Source of the DNA: Cognatishimia activa
GTDB taxonomy: Bacteria; Pseudomonadota; Alphaproteobacteria; Rhodobacterales; Rhodobacteraceae
Assembly (NCBI RefSeq): GCF_017798205.1
Contig: NZ_CP060010.1
Coordinates: 930,001-994,000 of the forward strand
DNA: 64,000 nucleotides
Direction: 5' to 3'
The translations under genes and the position numbers were made by a program. Shown one piece after another: positions 41,476 to 50,581 of the stretch (position 1 is the first letter of the stretch; each line of letters opens with the position of its first letter). Below the pieces are notes generated by a model. It did no database searches. It was not told where the DNA came from and saw nothing but the letters and a program-made list of their open reading frames with translations.

Positions 41476-42834
41476 ATGAAATCTGCACTTTACGCAGGCG
41501 CAGCGGCTATTGCCCTGTCCGCCGGTGCTGCTTCTGCCGGTGGCCATTTGGCATTTCCGGTGGGCGAAGGCCCCTTCAGCTGGGACAGCTACACAACCTA
41601 TTCCGATGGCGCTCCGGACCTGTCCGGTCAGTCCGTCACCATCTCTGGCCCATGGCTGGCCCCAGAGGATGGCTTCTTTGACAACATGATCGCTTACTTC
41701 GAAGCAGCGACCGGCGCGGATGTGACCTACGTCGGCTCTGACAGCTTTGAGCAGCAGATCGTTATCGACGCCGAAGCAGGCGCAGCCCCCAACATCGCGG
41801 TCTTCCCGCAGCCGGGTCTCGCAGCAGACCTTGCGGCGCGTGGCCTTCTGAGCCCACTGCCAGCAGGCATGGGTGACTGGGTTGCGAACAACTATGGCGC
41901 AGGGTCTTCCTGGGTTGATCTGGGCACCTATGCAGACGCAAACGGCGCGGATCAGCTGTTCGGCTTCTTCTATAACGTGAACGTAAAGTCTTTGGTCTGG
42001 TACAACCCAGAAAACTTCGAAGACGCGGGCTATGACATCCCAACCACAATGGAAGAGCTGCGCGCTCTGACCGACCAGATCGTCGCCGAAGGTGAAACTC
42101 CATGGTGCATCGGTCTGGGTTCTGGCGCAGCAACCGGTTGGCCAGCGACCGACTGGGTCGAAGACATCATGCTGCGCACCCAGCCAGCAGACGTCTATGA
42201 CGCATGGACCAGCAACGAAATGGCCTTCAACGACCCACGCGTCGTTGCTGCGATCGAAGAGTTTGGCTGGTTTGCACGTGACGACGCGAAAGTGTCCGGC
42301 GGCGCAGGCGCTGTTGCCTCCACCGACTTCCGCGACAGCCCTAAGGGTCTCTTCTCTTCGCCGCCACAGTGCTACATGCACCGTCAGGCGTCCTTCGTTC
42401 CAGCATTCTTCCCAGAAGATGTTGAGTTCGGCGTAGATGCGGATTTCTTCTACTTCCCATCCTACGCAAGCAAAGACCTCGGCAACCCGGTTCTGGGCGG
42501 CGGTACTTTGATGGCGATCACCAATGCGTCTGATGCGACCACCGAGTTCATGAACTTCCTGCAGCTGCCAATCGCTCACGAGATCATGATGGCGCAGACC
42601 GGCTTCCTGACACCACATAAAGGCGTCAACCTGCAAGCCTATCTGAACGACACGCTGCGCAAGCAGGGTCAGATCCTGATCGATGCGACCACATTCCGCT
42701 TTGACGGTTCTGACCTGATGCCAGGCGGCGTGGGTGCAGGCACTTTCTGGACCGGTATGGTCGACTATACTGGAGGCAAGGACGCTCAGACCGTTGCGGA
42801 TGAGATCCAGGCCTCCTGGGATGCTCTGAAGTAA
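41476..42834 (+). CDS. aglE: Alpha-glucoside ABC transporter binding protein
   Basis: Start at 41476, with GGGAGGA 7 bases upstream; the frame extends further but adds no sensible sequence. The 452-residue protein begins with a signal peptide (MKSALYAGAAAIALSAGAAS, cleaved near ASAGG). The mature part is an extracellular solute-binding family 1 protein with VDLGTYADANGADQLFGFFYNV and GWPATDWVEDIMLRT, typical of AglE. It delivers alpha-glucosides such as sucrose, maltose or trehalose to AglF/AglG. A stem-loop follows the gene and probably lowers expression of the downstream permeases. Confidence 0.9.
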   Translation: MKSALYAGAAAIALSAGAASAGGHLAFPVGEGPFSWDSYTTYSDGAPDLSGQSVTISGPWLAPEDGFFDNMIAYFEAATGADVTYVGSDSFEQQIVIDAEAGAAPNIAVFPQPGLAADLAARGLLSPLPAGMGDWVANNYGAGSSWVDLGTYADANGADQLFGFFYNVNVKSLVWYNPENFEDAGYDIPTTMEELRALTDQIVAEGETPWCIGLGSGAATGWPATDWVEDIMLRTQPADVYDAWTSNEMAFNDPRVVAAIEEFGWFARDDAKVSGGAGAVASTDFRDSPKGLFSSPPQCYMHRQASFVPAFFPEDVEFGVDADFFYFPSYASKDLGNPVLGGGTLMAITNASDATTEFMNFLQLPIAHEIMMAQTGFLTPHKGVNLQAYLNDTLRKQGQILIDATTFRFDGSDLMPGGVGAGTFWTGMVDYTGGKDAQTVADEIQASWDALK

Positions 42835-42849
42835 GATCTTCCTCCTGCT

Positions 42850-42882
42850 CTAGGGGCGGCATGACTTAGCCGCCGCCCCTAG
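42850..42882 (+). terminator. Stem-loop between aglE and aglF
   Basis: An 11-bp perfect stem, CTAGGGGCGGC and GCCGCCCCTAG, with an 11-base loop. There is no long T-run. Such hairpins after binding-protein genes usually stabilise the 5' mRNA or cause partial termination. Confidence 0.6.
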
Positions 42883-42925
42883 GCTATCCTTCTCCTTAAC
42901 AATTTCTCAACGGTACGAGGGCCCC

Positions 42926-43933
42926 ATGCATCCAGCGCTTCAAGGCGTGATGACCATCGCAATTGGTGTGATTGGCTGCGTCGGATATTTCTACTTTTCA
43001 AACCTGTTTCTGGATAAGGTGCTCTACCCTGCCAAGGGTCCGAACGCCGGTCGCAACATCAACCGCGCCAACCAGATCCGCCCTTGGCTTTTCCTGTTTC
43101 CAGCCTTTTTCGCCCTGTCGCTCTATCTGGCCTATCCGGTGTTTGAGACTCTGCGCCTCTCGCTGACCGAGCGCCTTCCTGGCAATCGTTATGAGTTCGT
43201 GGGGCTTGAGAATTACACAAAGATGTTCGCGGAACCCAAGTTCTGGGAAAGCATGCGCAACAATATGCTCTGGCTCTTTGTGGTGCCTGCGGCCTCGACC
43301 GGCTTTGGTTTGCTGGCCGCGCAGCTGACGGACCGCATCTCCTGGGGCAACATCGCGAAATCTCTGATCTTTATGCCCATGGCGATCTCTTTGGTCGGCG
43401 CATCGGTGATCTGGAAACTGGTCTATGACGCGCGCCCCGAAGGCACCGAGCAGATCGGTATCCTCAACGCGCTCTATATCTTCTTTAGCGGCGGAGAGCC
43501 GCAGACCTGGCTGACCGTTCCCTTCTGGAACAATTTCTTCCTGATGATCGTTCTGATCTGGATCCAGACGGGCTTTGCCATGGTGATCCTGTCGGCCGCC
43601 CTACGAGGCATTCCTGAAGAAACCGTCGAGGCCGCGATTGTGGACGGCGCAAATCCGTTCCAGATATTTTTCAAAATCAAAGTTCCGCAGATCCGCAATA
43701 CGATCCTTGTCGTCTGGACGACGATCACCATCGCCGTGCTCAAGGTCTTTGACATCGTTTTCGCCATGACCAACGGCCAATGGGAAACGCAGGTCTTGGC
43801 CAATTACATGTTCGACAAGCTGTTCCGTGCCAATGACTGGGGCATGGGGTCGGCAGCCGCCATGATCATCATGCTGCTCGTGACGCCGATCCTTGTCTGG
43901 AACGTGCGCAACGCGCGCCGAGAAATGCGCTGA
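42926..43933 (+). CDS. aglF: Alpha-glucoside ABC permease AglF
   Basis: A 335-residue inner-membrane protein with a first hydrophobic segment at about 8-30, and further ones near 50, 110, 145, 205 and 300. The permease signature (EAA loop) is GIPEETVEAAIVDGANPFQIFFKIKVP near 230-256. It pairs with AglG as the translocation channel. The gene is followed by aglG after 14 bp. Confidence 0.9.
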   Translation: MHPALQGVMTIAIGVIGCVGYFYFSNLFLDKVLYPAKGPNAGRNINRANQIRPWLFLFPAFFALSLYLAYPVFETLRLSLTERLPGNRYEFVGLENYTKMFAEPKFWESMRNNMLWLFVVPAASTGFGLLAAQLTDRISWGNIAKSLIFMPMAISLVGASVIWKLVYDARPEGTEQIGILNALYIFFSGGEPQTWLTVPFWNNFFLMIVLIWIQTGFAMVILSAALRGIPEETVEAAIVDGANPFQIFFKIKVPQIRNTILVVWTTITIAVLKVFDIVFAMTNGQWETQVLANYMFDKLFRANDWGMGSAAAMIIMLLVTPILVWNVRNARREMR

Positions 43934-43947
43934 GGGAGGGCGGATCT

Positions 43948-45096
43948 ATGGACAATATTGCAGGCCAAAAATCGACGCTCACCTGGGTCGTACATATTTC
44001 GGTTGCTGCCCTGGTGGTGCTCTGGATGTTCCCGACGGTTGGGCTTTTTGTGTCATCATTCCGCACGACGGATCAGATCTCGACCGGCGGCTGGTGGAAG
44101 GCCCTGTTCCCGGCTGAGCAGAACCTGACGATCCGGGCGGCTGCGCCTGACACGCAGGTCAATATCGACGGCATGTTCGTGATCGAAGGTACGCTTTTCG
44201 AAGAAGGCTTTGACGCTGCAGTATCAAGCTGGGGCATCAGTTCCCGTGACATCAACGCTTTCGTTCCCGGCGAGACCGCAGAGTTGCGAAGAGGCGGCAC
44301 GATTACCGTGGATGCAGCGGGCAACTACCGGATGGAAAACACCGAGGAGTTCTCGGGCTCTCGCGGCCAACGCGTCTTTGTAACAGCGACCACGCCACCA
44401 GAATTCACCTTGGACAACTACAACAAGATCCTCTTCAGTGGGTCGCCTTCGGAAAATATGGGGACCGCTTTTGTCAGCACACTCACGGTGACAATCCCTG
44501 CAACCATCATCCCGATCTTGATCGCAGCTTTTGCGGCCTATGCATTGGCGTGGATGGAATTTCCAGGCCGCCCGCTGTTGATCGCCTTCGTTGTGGGCCT
44601 CTTGGTCGTGCCGCTGCAACTTGCGCTGATCCCTTTGTTGAAACTGCACCTCGGCATTGGCATCGGCAAAGGCTACCTCGGCGTTTGGCTTGCACACACC
44701 GGGTTCGGCCTGCCGCTCGCGATCTATCTATTGCGCAACTACATGGTCGGCCTACCGCGCGACATCATCGAGAACGCGCGCGTTGACGGAGCCACGGATT
44801 TCCAGATCTTCACCAAGATCATCCTACCGCTGAGCTTTCCTGCGCTGGCCTCTTTCGCGATCTTCCAATTCCTCTGGACATGGAACGACCTCTTGGTCGC
44901 CAAGGTTTTCCTGATCGACGCCACCGGCCAGACCACCGTGATGACGAACCGCATCGTCGAGATGCTGGGCACACGCGGCGGCAACTGGGAGATCCTCGCC
45001 ACCGCAGGCTTTGTGTCCATGGCGGTGCCCCTTCTTGTTTTCTTTGCAATGCAGAAATACCTGGTCCGCGGTTTGCTGGCTGGGTCCGTGAAATAG
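43948..45096 (+). CDS. aglG: Alpha-glucoside ABC permease AglG
   Basis: A 382-residue inner-membrane protein. A first membrane segment (about 12-32) is followed by an unusually long periplasmic insertion (about 40-160), known from AglG proteins, before the remaining segments. The EAA loop reads GLPRDIIENARVDGATDFQIFTKIILP near 268-294. It forms the channel with AglF. Confidence 0.9.
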   Translation: MDNIAGQKSTLTWVVHISVAALVVLWMFPTVGLFVSSFRTTDQISTGGWWKALFPAEQNLTIRAAAPDTQVNIDGMFVIEGTLFEEGFDAAVSSWGISSRDINAFVPGETAELRRGGTITVDAAGNYRMENTEEFSGSRGQRVFVTATTPPEFTLDNYNKILFSGSPSENMGTAFVSTLTVTIPATIIPILIAAFAAYALAWMEFPGRPLLIAFVVGLLVVPLQLALIPLLKLHLGIGIGKGYLGVWLAHTGFGLPLAIYLLRNYMVGLPRDIIENARVDGATDFQIFTKIILPLSFPALASFAIFQFLWTWNDLLVAKVFLIDATGQTTVMTNRIVEMLGTRGGNWEILATAGFVSMAVPLLVFFAMQKYLVRGLLAGSVK

Positions 45097-45106
45097 GACG
45101 AATTGA

Positions 45107-46756
45107 ATGACTCAGGCAGCAGAACTCGCACCTGTTAAATCCACATCAAACGCCGATTGGTGGCGCGGCGGGGTGATCTATCAGATCTATCCGCGCAGCT
45201 TCCAGGACAGCAACGGCGACGGAATCGGAGACCTTAAGGGCATCACCAGCCGTCTTGACTACATCGAGTCCCTTGGGGTCGATGCGATCTGGATTTCGCC
45301 CTTCTTCAAATCCCCGATGAAAGACTTTGGCTACGACGTCAGCGACTATCGCGATGTCGATCCGATGTTTGGCACATTGGCAGATTTCGACGAACTGCTC
45401 GACAAGGCGCACGCCCGCGGCATTCGTATCATGATCGATCTGGTCCTGTCGCACACCTCGGATCAACACGTCTGGTTCGGCGAAAGCCGCAAGTCGCGCG
45501 ACAATCCGAAATCTGACTGGTTCGTCTGGGCCGATCCTAATGAGGACGGCACGCCGCCCAACAACTGGCTGTCGATCTTTGGTGGCTCGGCTTGGCAATG
45601 GGACACACGTCGTGAGCAATACTTTCTGCACAACTTCCTCGCCTCTCAACCGGATCTGAACTTCCACTGTGTCGACGTACAGGACGCCCTTTTGGACGTG
45701 GCACGGTTCTGGCTGGATCGCGGTGTTGATGGGTTCCGTCTGGACACGATTAACTTCTATTTCCACGACAAAGAACTGCGCAGCAACCCGGCCCTGCCGC
45801 GCGAGGCCCGCAATGCCTCGATCGCGCCGATGGTGAACCCCTATAACCATCAGGATCACCTCTATTCCAAGAGCCAGCCCGAAAACATCGCGTTCCTGGA
45901 ACGCCTCCGCGCACTGTGTGACGAATACGAGGGCCGCGCCTGCCTTGGCGAAGTCGGCGACGCCCAGCGCGGACTCGAGATCATGGGCCAGTACACCGAC
46001 GGCGATAAGCGCATGCATATGTGCTATGCCTTCGAGTTCCTAGAGTCCAAACCCGCAACAGCAGATTTCGTCAAAGACGTGATGGACAAGCTGAACGCGG
46101 TGGCTAGCAACGCATGGGCCTGCTGGGCGTTTTCGAACCACGACGTGAAACGCCATGCGTCGCGCTGGAACCTGTCTGACGAGGCCGCAAAAACCTACGC
46201 CACACTGATGATGTGCCTGCGCGGATCAGCCTGCCTTTATCAGGGCGAGGAACTTGGCTTGCAGGAAGCGGACGTGCCGTTTGAAGCGCTACAAGACCCC
46301 TATGGCATTGAGTTCTGGCCGGAATTCAAAGGGCGCGATGGCTGCCGGACGCCAATGGTCTGGCAGGCACAGGACGAGTTTGCGGGCTTTGGATCCAGCA
46401 AACCGTGGTTGCCGGTCAGTGAAATGCAAGCGGCTATGGCCGCGGATCGACAGCAAGATGACCCGGAGTCGATGCTGAACCACTACCGCCGCGCGATTGC
46501 CCTGCGCCAATCAAACCCAGCCCTTGCAACCGGCGATCAACTGGATCTGGCAGCCGAAAACCGCGTTCTGAGCTTCACCCGTAAAAGTGAGGCGCAAACG
46601 ATTTTCTGCGCCTTTAACCTGTCTGATGCGCCCTCAGAGGTGAATATGCCAGCCGGCGCATGGACCTCGATTGGCGGCACTGTCGGCGCCGTTGCGCCAA
46701 ACTCCACCCTCACCCTTGCCCCCTGGCAATGCGTGATCGCGATAAAACAAGGATAG
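45107..46756 (+). CDS. aglA: Alpha-glucosidase, GH13
   Basis: A 549-residue cytoplasmic glycoside hydrolase family 13 enzyme. The barrel begins at WWRGGVIYQIYPRSF (18-32). Catalytic residues: nucleophile D213 in GFRLDTINF, acid/base E282 in CLGEVGD and D346 in FSNHDVKRH. No signal peptide. It should hydrolyse the imported alpha-glucosides to glucose. It is the fourth gene of aglEFGAK, 10 bp after aglG. Confidence 0.93.
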   Translation: MTQAAELAPVKSTSNADWWRGGVIYQIYPRSFQDSNGDGIGDLKGITSRLDYIESLGVDAIWISPFFKSPMKDFGYDVSDYRDVDPMFGTLADFDELLDKAHARGIRIMIDLVLSHTSDQHVWFGESRKSRDNPKSDWFVWADPNEDGTPPNNWLSIFGGSAWQWDTRREQYFLHNFLASQPDLNFHCVDVQDALLDVARFWLDRGVDGFRLDTINFYFHDKELRSNPALPREARNASIAPMVNPYNHQDHLYSKSQPENIAFLERLRALCDEYEGRACLGEVGDAQRGLEIMGQYTDGDKRMHMCYAFEFLESKPATADFVKDVMDKLNAVASNAWACWAFSNHDVKRHASRWNLSDEAAKTYATLMMCLRGSACLYQGEELGLQEADVPFEALQDPYGIEFWPEFKGRDGCRTPMVWQAQDEFAGFGSSKPWLPVSEMQAAMAADRQQDDPESMLNHYRRAIALRQSNPALATGDQLDLAAENRVLSFTRKSEAQTIFCAFNLSDAPSEVNMPAGAWTSIGGTVGAVAPNSTLTLAPWQCVIAIKQG

Positions 46757-46760
46757 ACCC

Positions 46761-47846
46761 ATGGCTGACCTTAAACTGACCGATGTCGAAAAGACCTATG
46801 GCGGCAGCGTCAACGTCCTCAACAACATCAATCTGGACATCAAAACCGGAGAATTGATCGTATTTGTGGGCCCATCCGGCTGCGGTAAATCCACCTTGCT
46901 GCGCATGATTGCGGGGCTGGAAAAGATCACCGGCGGCGTGCTGGAAATCAACGGCGAAGAGATGAACGACATCCCGCCGGCCCAGCGCGGCATTGCGATG
47001 GTGTTCCAAAGCTATGCGCTCTATCCGCATATGACCGTGCGCGAGAATATGTCCTTTGCTCTGAAAATCGCGAAGAAGAGCAAAGCCGAGATTGATGAGG
47101 CCGTAACCCGCGCGGCCAAAATCCTGCAGTTAGACGAATATTTGGATCGCCTGCCCAAGGCGCTTTCTGGTGGTCAGCGTCAGCGGGTCGCGATTGGCCG
47201 TTCGATTGTGCGCGATCCCAAGGTCTATCTGTTTGACGAACCGCTTTCCAACCTCGACGCAGCCCTTCGGGTGGCGACGCGGATCGAGATCGCGCGTCTG
47301 AAAGAGGCGATGCCCGACAGCACCATGATCTATGTGACCCACGATCAGGTCGAAGCCATGACTCTGGCCAGCCGCATCGTGGTTCTGGCCAATAAGGGTA
47401 TCGCGCAGGTGGGCACGCCGCTTGAGCTGTATGAAACTCCACAGAATGAGTTCGTGGCGCAGTTCATTGGTTCGCCCGCGATGAACCTCTTTGCAGGCGA
47501 AATCGTTGAGACTGGTGCGCAGACGAAAATCGCGCTGAAGAATGGCGGCAGCGCTGTGTGCAATTTGGCGACTTCTGACGGGGACAAAGGCCGGTCGGTC
47601 AATCTGGGTGTCCGCCCAGAGGATCTGACCCTCACCGACGGGGATGCGGTACTTTCGGGCGATGTGAGCTACACCGAAGCGCTTGGTGAGGTCACCTTAA
47701 TCTATATCGACAAGGCAGAGGGCCAAGACCCTTACATTGCCAAACTTCCGGGTATCCACAAAAACCTGCGCGGCACGTCGGTGCGCCTGACGGCGGATCC
47801 CGCCAAGATGCACGTCTTTGACGCAACAACTGGCCTGCGCATGTAA
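46761..47846 (+). CDS. aglK: Alpha-glucoside ABC transporter ATPase
   Basis: A 361-residue UgpC/MalK-like ATPase: Walker A GPSGCGKST at 37-45, signature LSGGQRQRVAIGR near 134-146, Walker B VYLFDEPLSNLD near 154-165, and a C-terminal TOBE regulatory domain (about 235-355). It powers the AglF/AglG importer. It follows aglA by 4 bp and closes the operon. Confidence 0.93.
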   Translation: MADLKLTDVEKTYGGSVNVLNNINLDIKTGELIVFVGPSGCGKSTLLRMIAGLEKITGGVLEINGEEMNDIPPAQRGIAMVFQSYALYPHMTVRENMSFALKIAKKSKAEIDEAVTRAAKILQLDEYLDRLPKALSGGQRQRVAIGRSIVRDPKVYLFDEPLSNLDAALRVATRIEIARLKEAMPDSTMIYVTHDQVEAMTLASRIVVLANKGIAQVGTPLELYETPQNEFVAQFIGSPAMNLFAGEIVETGAQTKIALKNGGSAVCNLATSDGDKGRSVNLGVRPEDLTLTDGDAVLSGDVSYTEALGEVTLIYIDKAEGQDPYIAKLPGIHKNLRGTSVRLTADPAKMHVFDATTGLRM

Positions 47847-47871
47847 GCCACAAATCTTTTGCGAGCGGGGC

Positions 47872-47898
47872 GTTTCTCGAACTATAGTTTCGAGAAAC
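47872..47898. promoter_or_regulatory. Inverted repeat before the LysR gene
   Basis: Ten-base arms GTTTCTCGAA and TTCGAGAAAC with a 7-base centre, 16 bp before the ATG at 47915. It may be the autoregulatory LysR site or the aglK terminator; the lack of a T-run favours the former. Confidence 0.5.
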
Positions 47899-47914
47899 CC
47901 GAAGGAACCTGCCC

Positions 47915-48883
47915 ATGCCCGCTCATCGCAAGGATCTCAGCCTCAAGTGGCTCGAGCTATTCCAGATCTGTGCGCGCAAAGGGTCTTTACAGGACACGGC
48001 GGCCGAAACCGGTTTGTCGATCAGCACGGTATCTCATCACCTCAAAAGCCTCGAAGATCACCTTGGCACTGCGCTGTTTGAACATAGCCGCAGACCGATG
48101 GTCCTGACGCCCAAAGGGCAGGTCTTCCTGCGCAACATCGATGATGCGTTGCTCGCGATCCGCAAGGCTCAGGCCGAGGCCTCATCAGGCAATCTAACCG
48201 AGGCGCGCTACTTGCGGATCGGCAGCATTGAAGATTTCGACAGCGATATTACGCCGGCGCTGGCTGTGCATATGGCACGTTTGATGCCCGAATGCGATTT
48301 CCTCTATCACACGGCCTCAAGTCGTGACGTTCTTGCCAAGTTGCGTGACCGAAAGCTGGACATGGGCATCACGGTCAGCCCGCCGGAACGGCTGCGCGAT
48401 CTGGAAGAAAAACCTCTTCTGCGCGATCCCTTCGCTGTCGTCCTGCCGGCCAAAGGCGCGCCGAATGTGGATGAGATTTTTGCAGGCGCGGGCGATCTGC
48501 CGTTTCTGCAATTCACCAGCGATCTGATTATTGCGCAACAGATCGAGGCGCAACTGGCGCGCCTTGGCATTTCCATCCCAAGGAAATTTGCATGTGACAG
48601 CAACCAAACGCTGATGGCTATGGTCGCAGCGGGCGCAGGCTGGACGATCACGACACCGCTTTTGTTCGCCCGTGCCCGACGGTTTCAGCCGGATCTGGTG
48701 CTTCATCCCTTTCCGGGCAAGAGCTTTGGACGCCGGTTGTCTTTGGTCTGGACACCTGATTGCGCGCGGTCAGTTTTGCGCCAAATCGACACATTCCTGC
48801 GCGCGCGCATTGAAACGGATCTCATTGCCTCGATGCATGCGCAGGCTCCGTGGCTTAAGGGCCAATTTGGCCTGATCGACTAG
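47915..48883 (+). CDS. LysR-family regulator
   Basis: A 322-residue protein with N-terminal winged HTH (LKWLELFQICARKGSLQDTAAETGLSIS region, about 8-65, with STVSHHLKSLEDHLGTALFEH) and a C-terminal co-inducer domain (about 95-300). It is convergent with the MttB-family gene (4-bp stop overlap). It likely controls the methylamine/betaine-type genes at 48880-53017, but the target cannot be read directly. Confidence 0.85.
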   Translation: MPAHRKDLSLKWLELFQICARKGSLQDTAAETGLSISTVSHHLKSLEDHLGTALFEHSRRPMVLTPKGQVFLRNIDDALLAIRKAQAEASSGNLTEARYLRIGSIEDFDSDITPALAVHMARLMPECDFLYHTASSRDVLAKLRDRKLDMGITVSPPERLRDLEEKPLLRDPFAVVLPAKGAPNVDEIFAGAGDLPFLQFTSDLIIAQQIEAQLARLGISIPRKFACDSNQTLMAMVAAGAGWTITTPLLFARARRFQPDLVLHPFPGKSFGRRLSLVWTPDCARSVLRQIDTFLRARIETDLIASMHAQAPWLKGQFGLID

Positions 48884-50403
48884 GCCGAAAGAATGTTGAA
48901 CCGCGCTCTAATTTCTGCGTCTTGCTCGGGAGTCAGATAGGCTGGATGATGCTCTGCGAGGATGGTTTTCGCCCTCTCGCGCGCCCGCGTCCAAGCATCC
49001 ACAGATCCCGCGTCCGTCCATGCTTTGGGGTCATTCCGGTCCGCCAGATCGGGATAGAAATAGTCCCGCTCCATCGCCTCAAGCGTTTGCTGACCGCCCA
49101 GAAAATGCCCTTCGCCGAGAACCGCCTCGCAGATGGCGTCGAACCCAAGGCTGTCTTCGCTGACTTCAATCCCGCGCAGCGCGCGATAGGTGTTGGAGTG
49201 CATCTCATCGTCCAACACAAACCCCTCAAAACTGGCACCCAAAAGCGACGATGTCATGCCCGAGCTTTCGTAGATCAGGTTGCCCCCTGCCAAGGCCGCG
49301 GCCATCGACGTCAGCCCCTTTTCAGCCCCATATTGCGCATCAATTGCCTTGGCGTCGGTCATCGAACTGGCCACGCCCGACGGCAGCCCCAACCAGTTCG
49401 ACAGTTGCGCTGAGGCCGCGTTGAGAACGGCGGTCTCCCCGCTCCCTCCGGCAAAAGCTCCGGTACGCAGGTCGATGACGAAGGGCCAGTTCGAAAAGAT
49501 CATCGGAAAACCCGGCTGGATCGCATGGACCATAACTAGGCTTGCCAGAGTCTCTGCCAGCGACTGCGCCAGAAAACCAGCCAAAGGTGCAGGGGCCGTT
49601 GCACCCGCCTGCGCGGCGGTGATGCAGGACATCGGCACGTTGTGTTTGATGCATTCATAGACCACGTCCACCGCGTCCTCACCGTAGCGCATCGGTGAAA
49701 TAATCGGGCTGATGTGGGCCTTTACAAAGGGGCGCTTGGCGAATTCACCAGGGCCTCCGGCGGCGATGTCAAACATCTCGACGATTGGGGCGACATGTTC
49801 GGCCAATGTGAATGCGGTCGCGGTGGGCTTTGTGGTGTTCTTGATCAAGGCATAGGCCGTGTTGATATCCAGATCATAGATATCCTCGACGTCCGTTGCG
49901 ATGCAGCAGCGCGTGAACCAGCTGACATTGGCAAGCGTATCCTGAAGGCGTGTGAAATCATGCAGGTCCTGCAACGTCGACGGGCGATAGGCCTGCGTGT
50001 CGATATCAAGCGCCTGAACCGCGGCTCCTCCTGTCCCGAAGTAGACTTTATTGCCTCCGACCTCGATCGAGCGCGCGGGATCGCGGCCGTGCAGGACGAA
50101 GGTCTTGGCCGCTTGATCAATCGCGGCCTCAACGAGCGCAGGGGGAAAGAGAACCCGCCCGTTGCTGGCTTCCTCAGCACCGGCCGCCAGCAGATCTTTG
50201 CGCAAACGATCGGGCACCTCGCCCAAGCCCAGCTTAGCCAATAGAGCGAGCGTGGTGTCATAGATCTGCGAAAGCTCGCCTTCGGTGAGAGGCTTATAGG
50301 CGCCGCCGATCTGACCTGGAGGACAGGGATCGATCACGGGCTTCGCCGCCCGTTGCGCAAGGCGGGATTTGCGGCCACCTCTTTTGCTGCGTTGTATGTC
50401 CAT
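48880..50403 (-). CDS. MttB-family methyltransferase, non-pyrrolysine type
   Basis: The ATG at 50403 (MDIQRSKRGG) is chosen over a TTG at 50457. The roughly 507-residue protein is a member of the trimethylamine-methyltransferase family (VYFGTGGAAVQALD, CITAAQAGATAPAPLAGFLAQ, SNWLGLPSGVASSM). Archaeal MttB has an in-frame amber codon read as pyrrolysine; this gene has none, so it belongs to the branch that includes glycine-betaine and carnitine demethylases. Those need a corrinoid protein, and none is adjacent. It is divergent from the FAD/GcvT demethylase at 50582 across 178 bp, suggesting shared regulation in quaternary-amine catabolism. Confidence 0.8.
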   Translation of the reverse strand: MDIQRSKRGGRKSRLAQRAAKPVIDPCPPGQIGGAYKPLTEGELSQIYDTTLALLAKLGLGEVPDRLRKDLLAAGAEEASNGRVLFPPALVEAAIDQAAKTFVLHGRDPARSIEVGGNKVYFGTGGAAVQALDIDTQAYRPSTLQDLHDFTRLQDTLANVSWFTRCCIATDVEDIYDLDINTAYALIKNTTKPTATAFTLAEHVAPIVEMFDIAAGGPGEFAKRPFVKAHISPIISPMRYGEDAVDVVYECIKHNVPMSCITAAQAGATAPAPLAGFLAQSLAETLASLVMVHAIQPGFPMIFSNWPFVIDLRTGAFAGGSGETAVLNAASAQLSNWLGLPSGVASSMTDAKAIDAQYGAEKGLTSMAAALAGGNLIYESSGMTSSLLGASFEGFVLDDEMHSNTYRALRGIEVSEDSLGFDAICEAVLGEGHFLGGQQTLEAMERDYFYPDLADRNDPKAWTDAGSVDAWTRARERAKTILAEHHPAYLTPEQDAEIRARFNILSA

Positions 50404-50581
50404 GGATCTCACTGTGTTTGACCGGTTCAGTGAAAGCCGCATGCGGGTGTTTCGCAATCAGAAGCGTGTTGATTAGAAATATTCGAAATAGAATTTCTAA
50501 ATTCTCAAACACCGCCGGTTTCCGTTGATCGCAAAGGATTTCTGGCAAACCTGAAGACTGCACCGCCTTTAGGAGTTCAAA

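Noticed and set aside
41437-42636. 399-codon open frame on the minus strand
   Set aside because: Antisense to aglE, whose signal peptide, ribosome site and operon position are clear.
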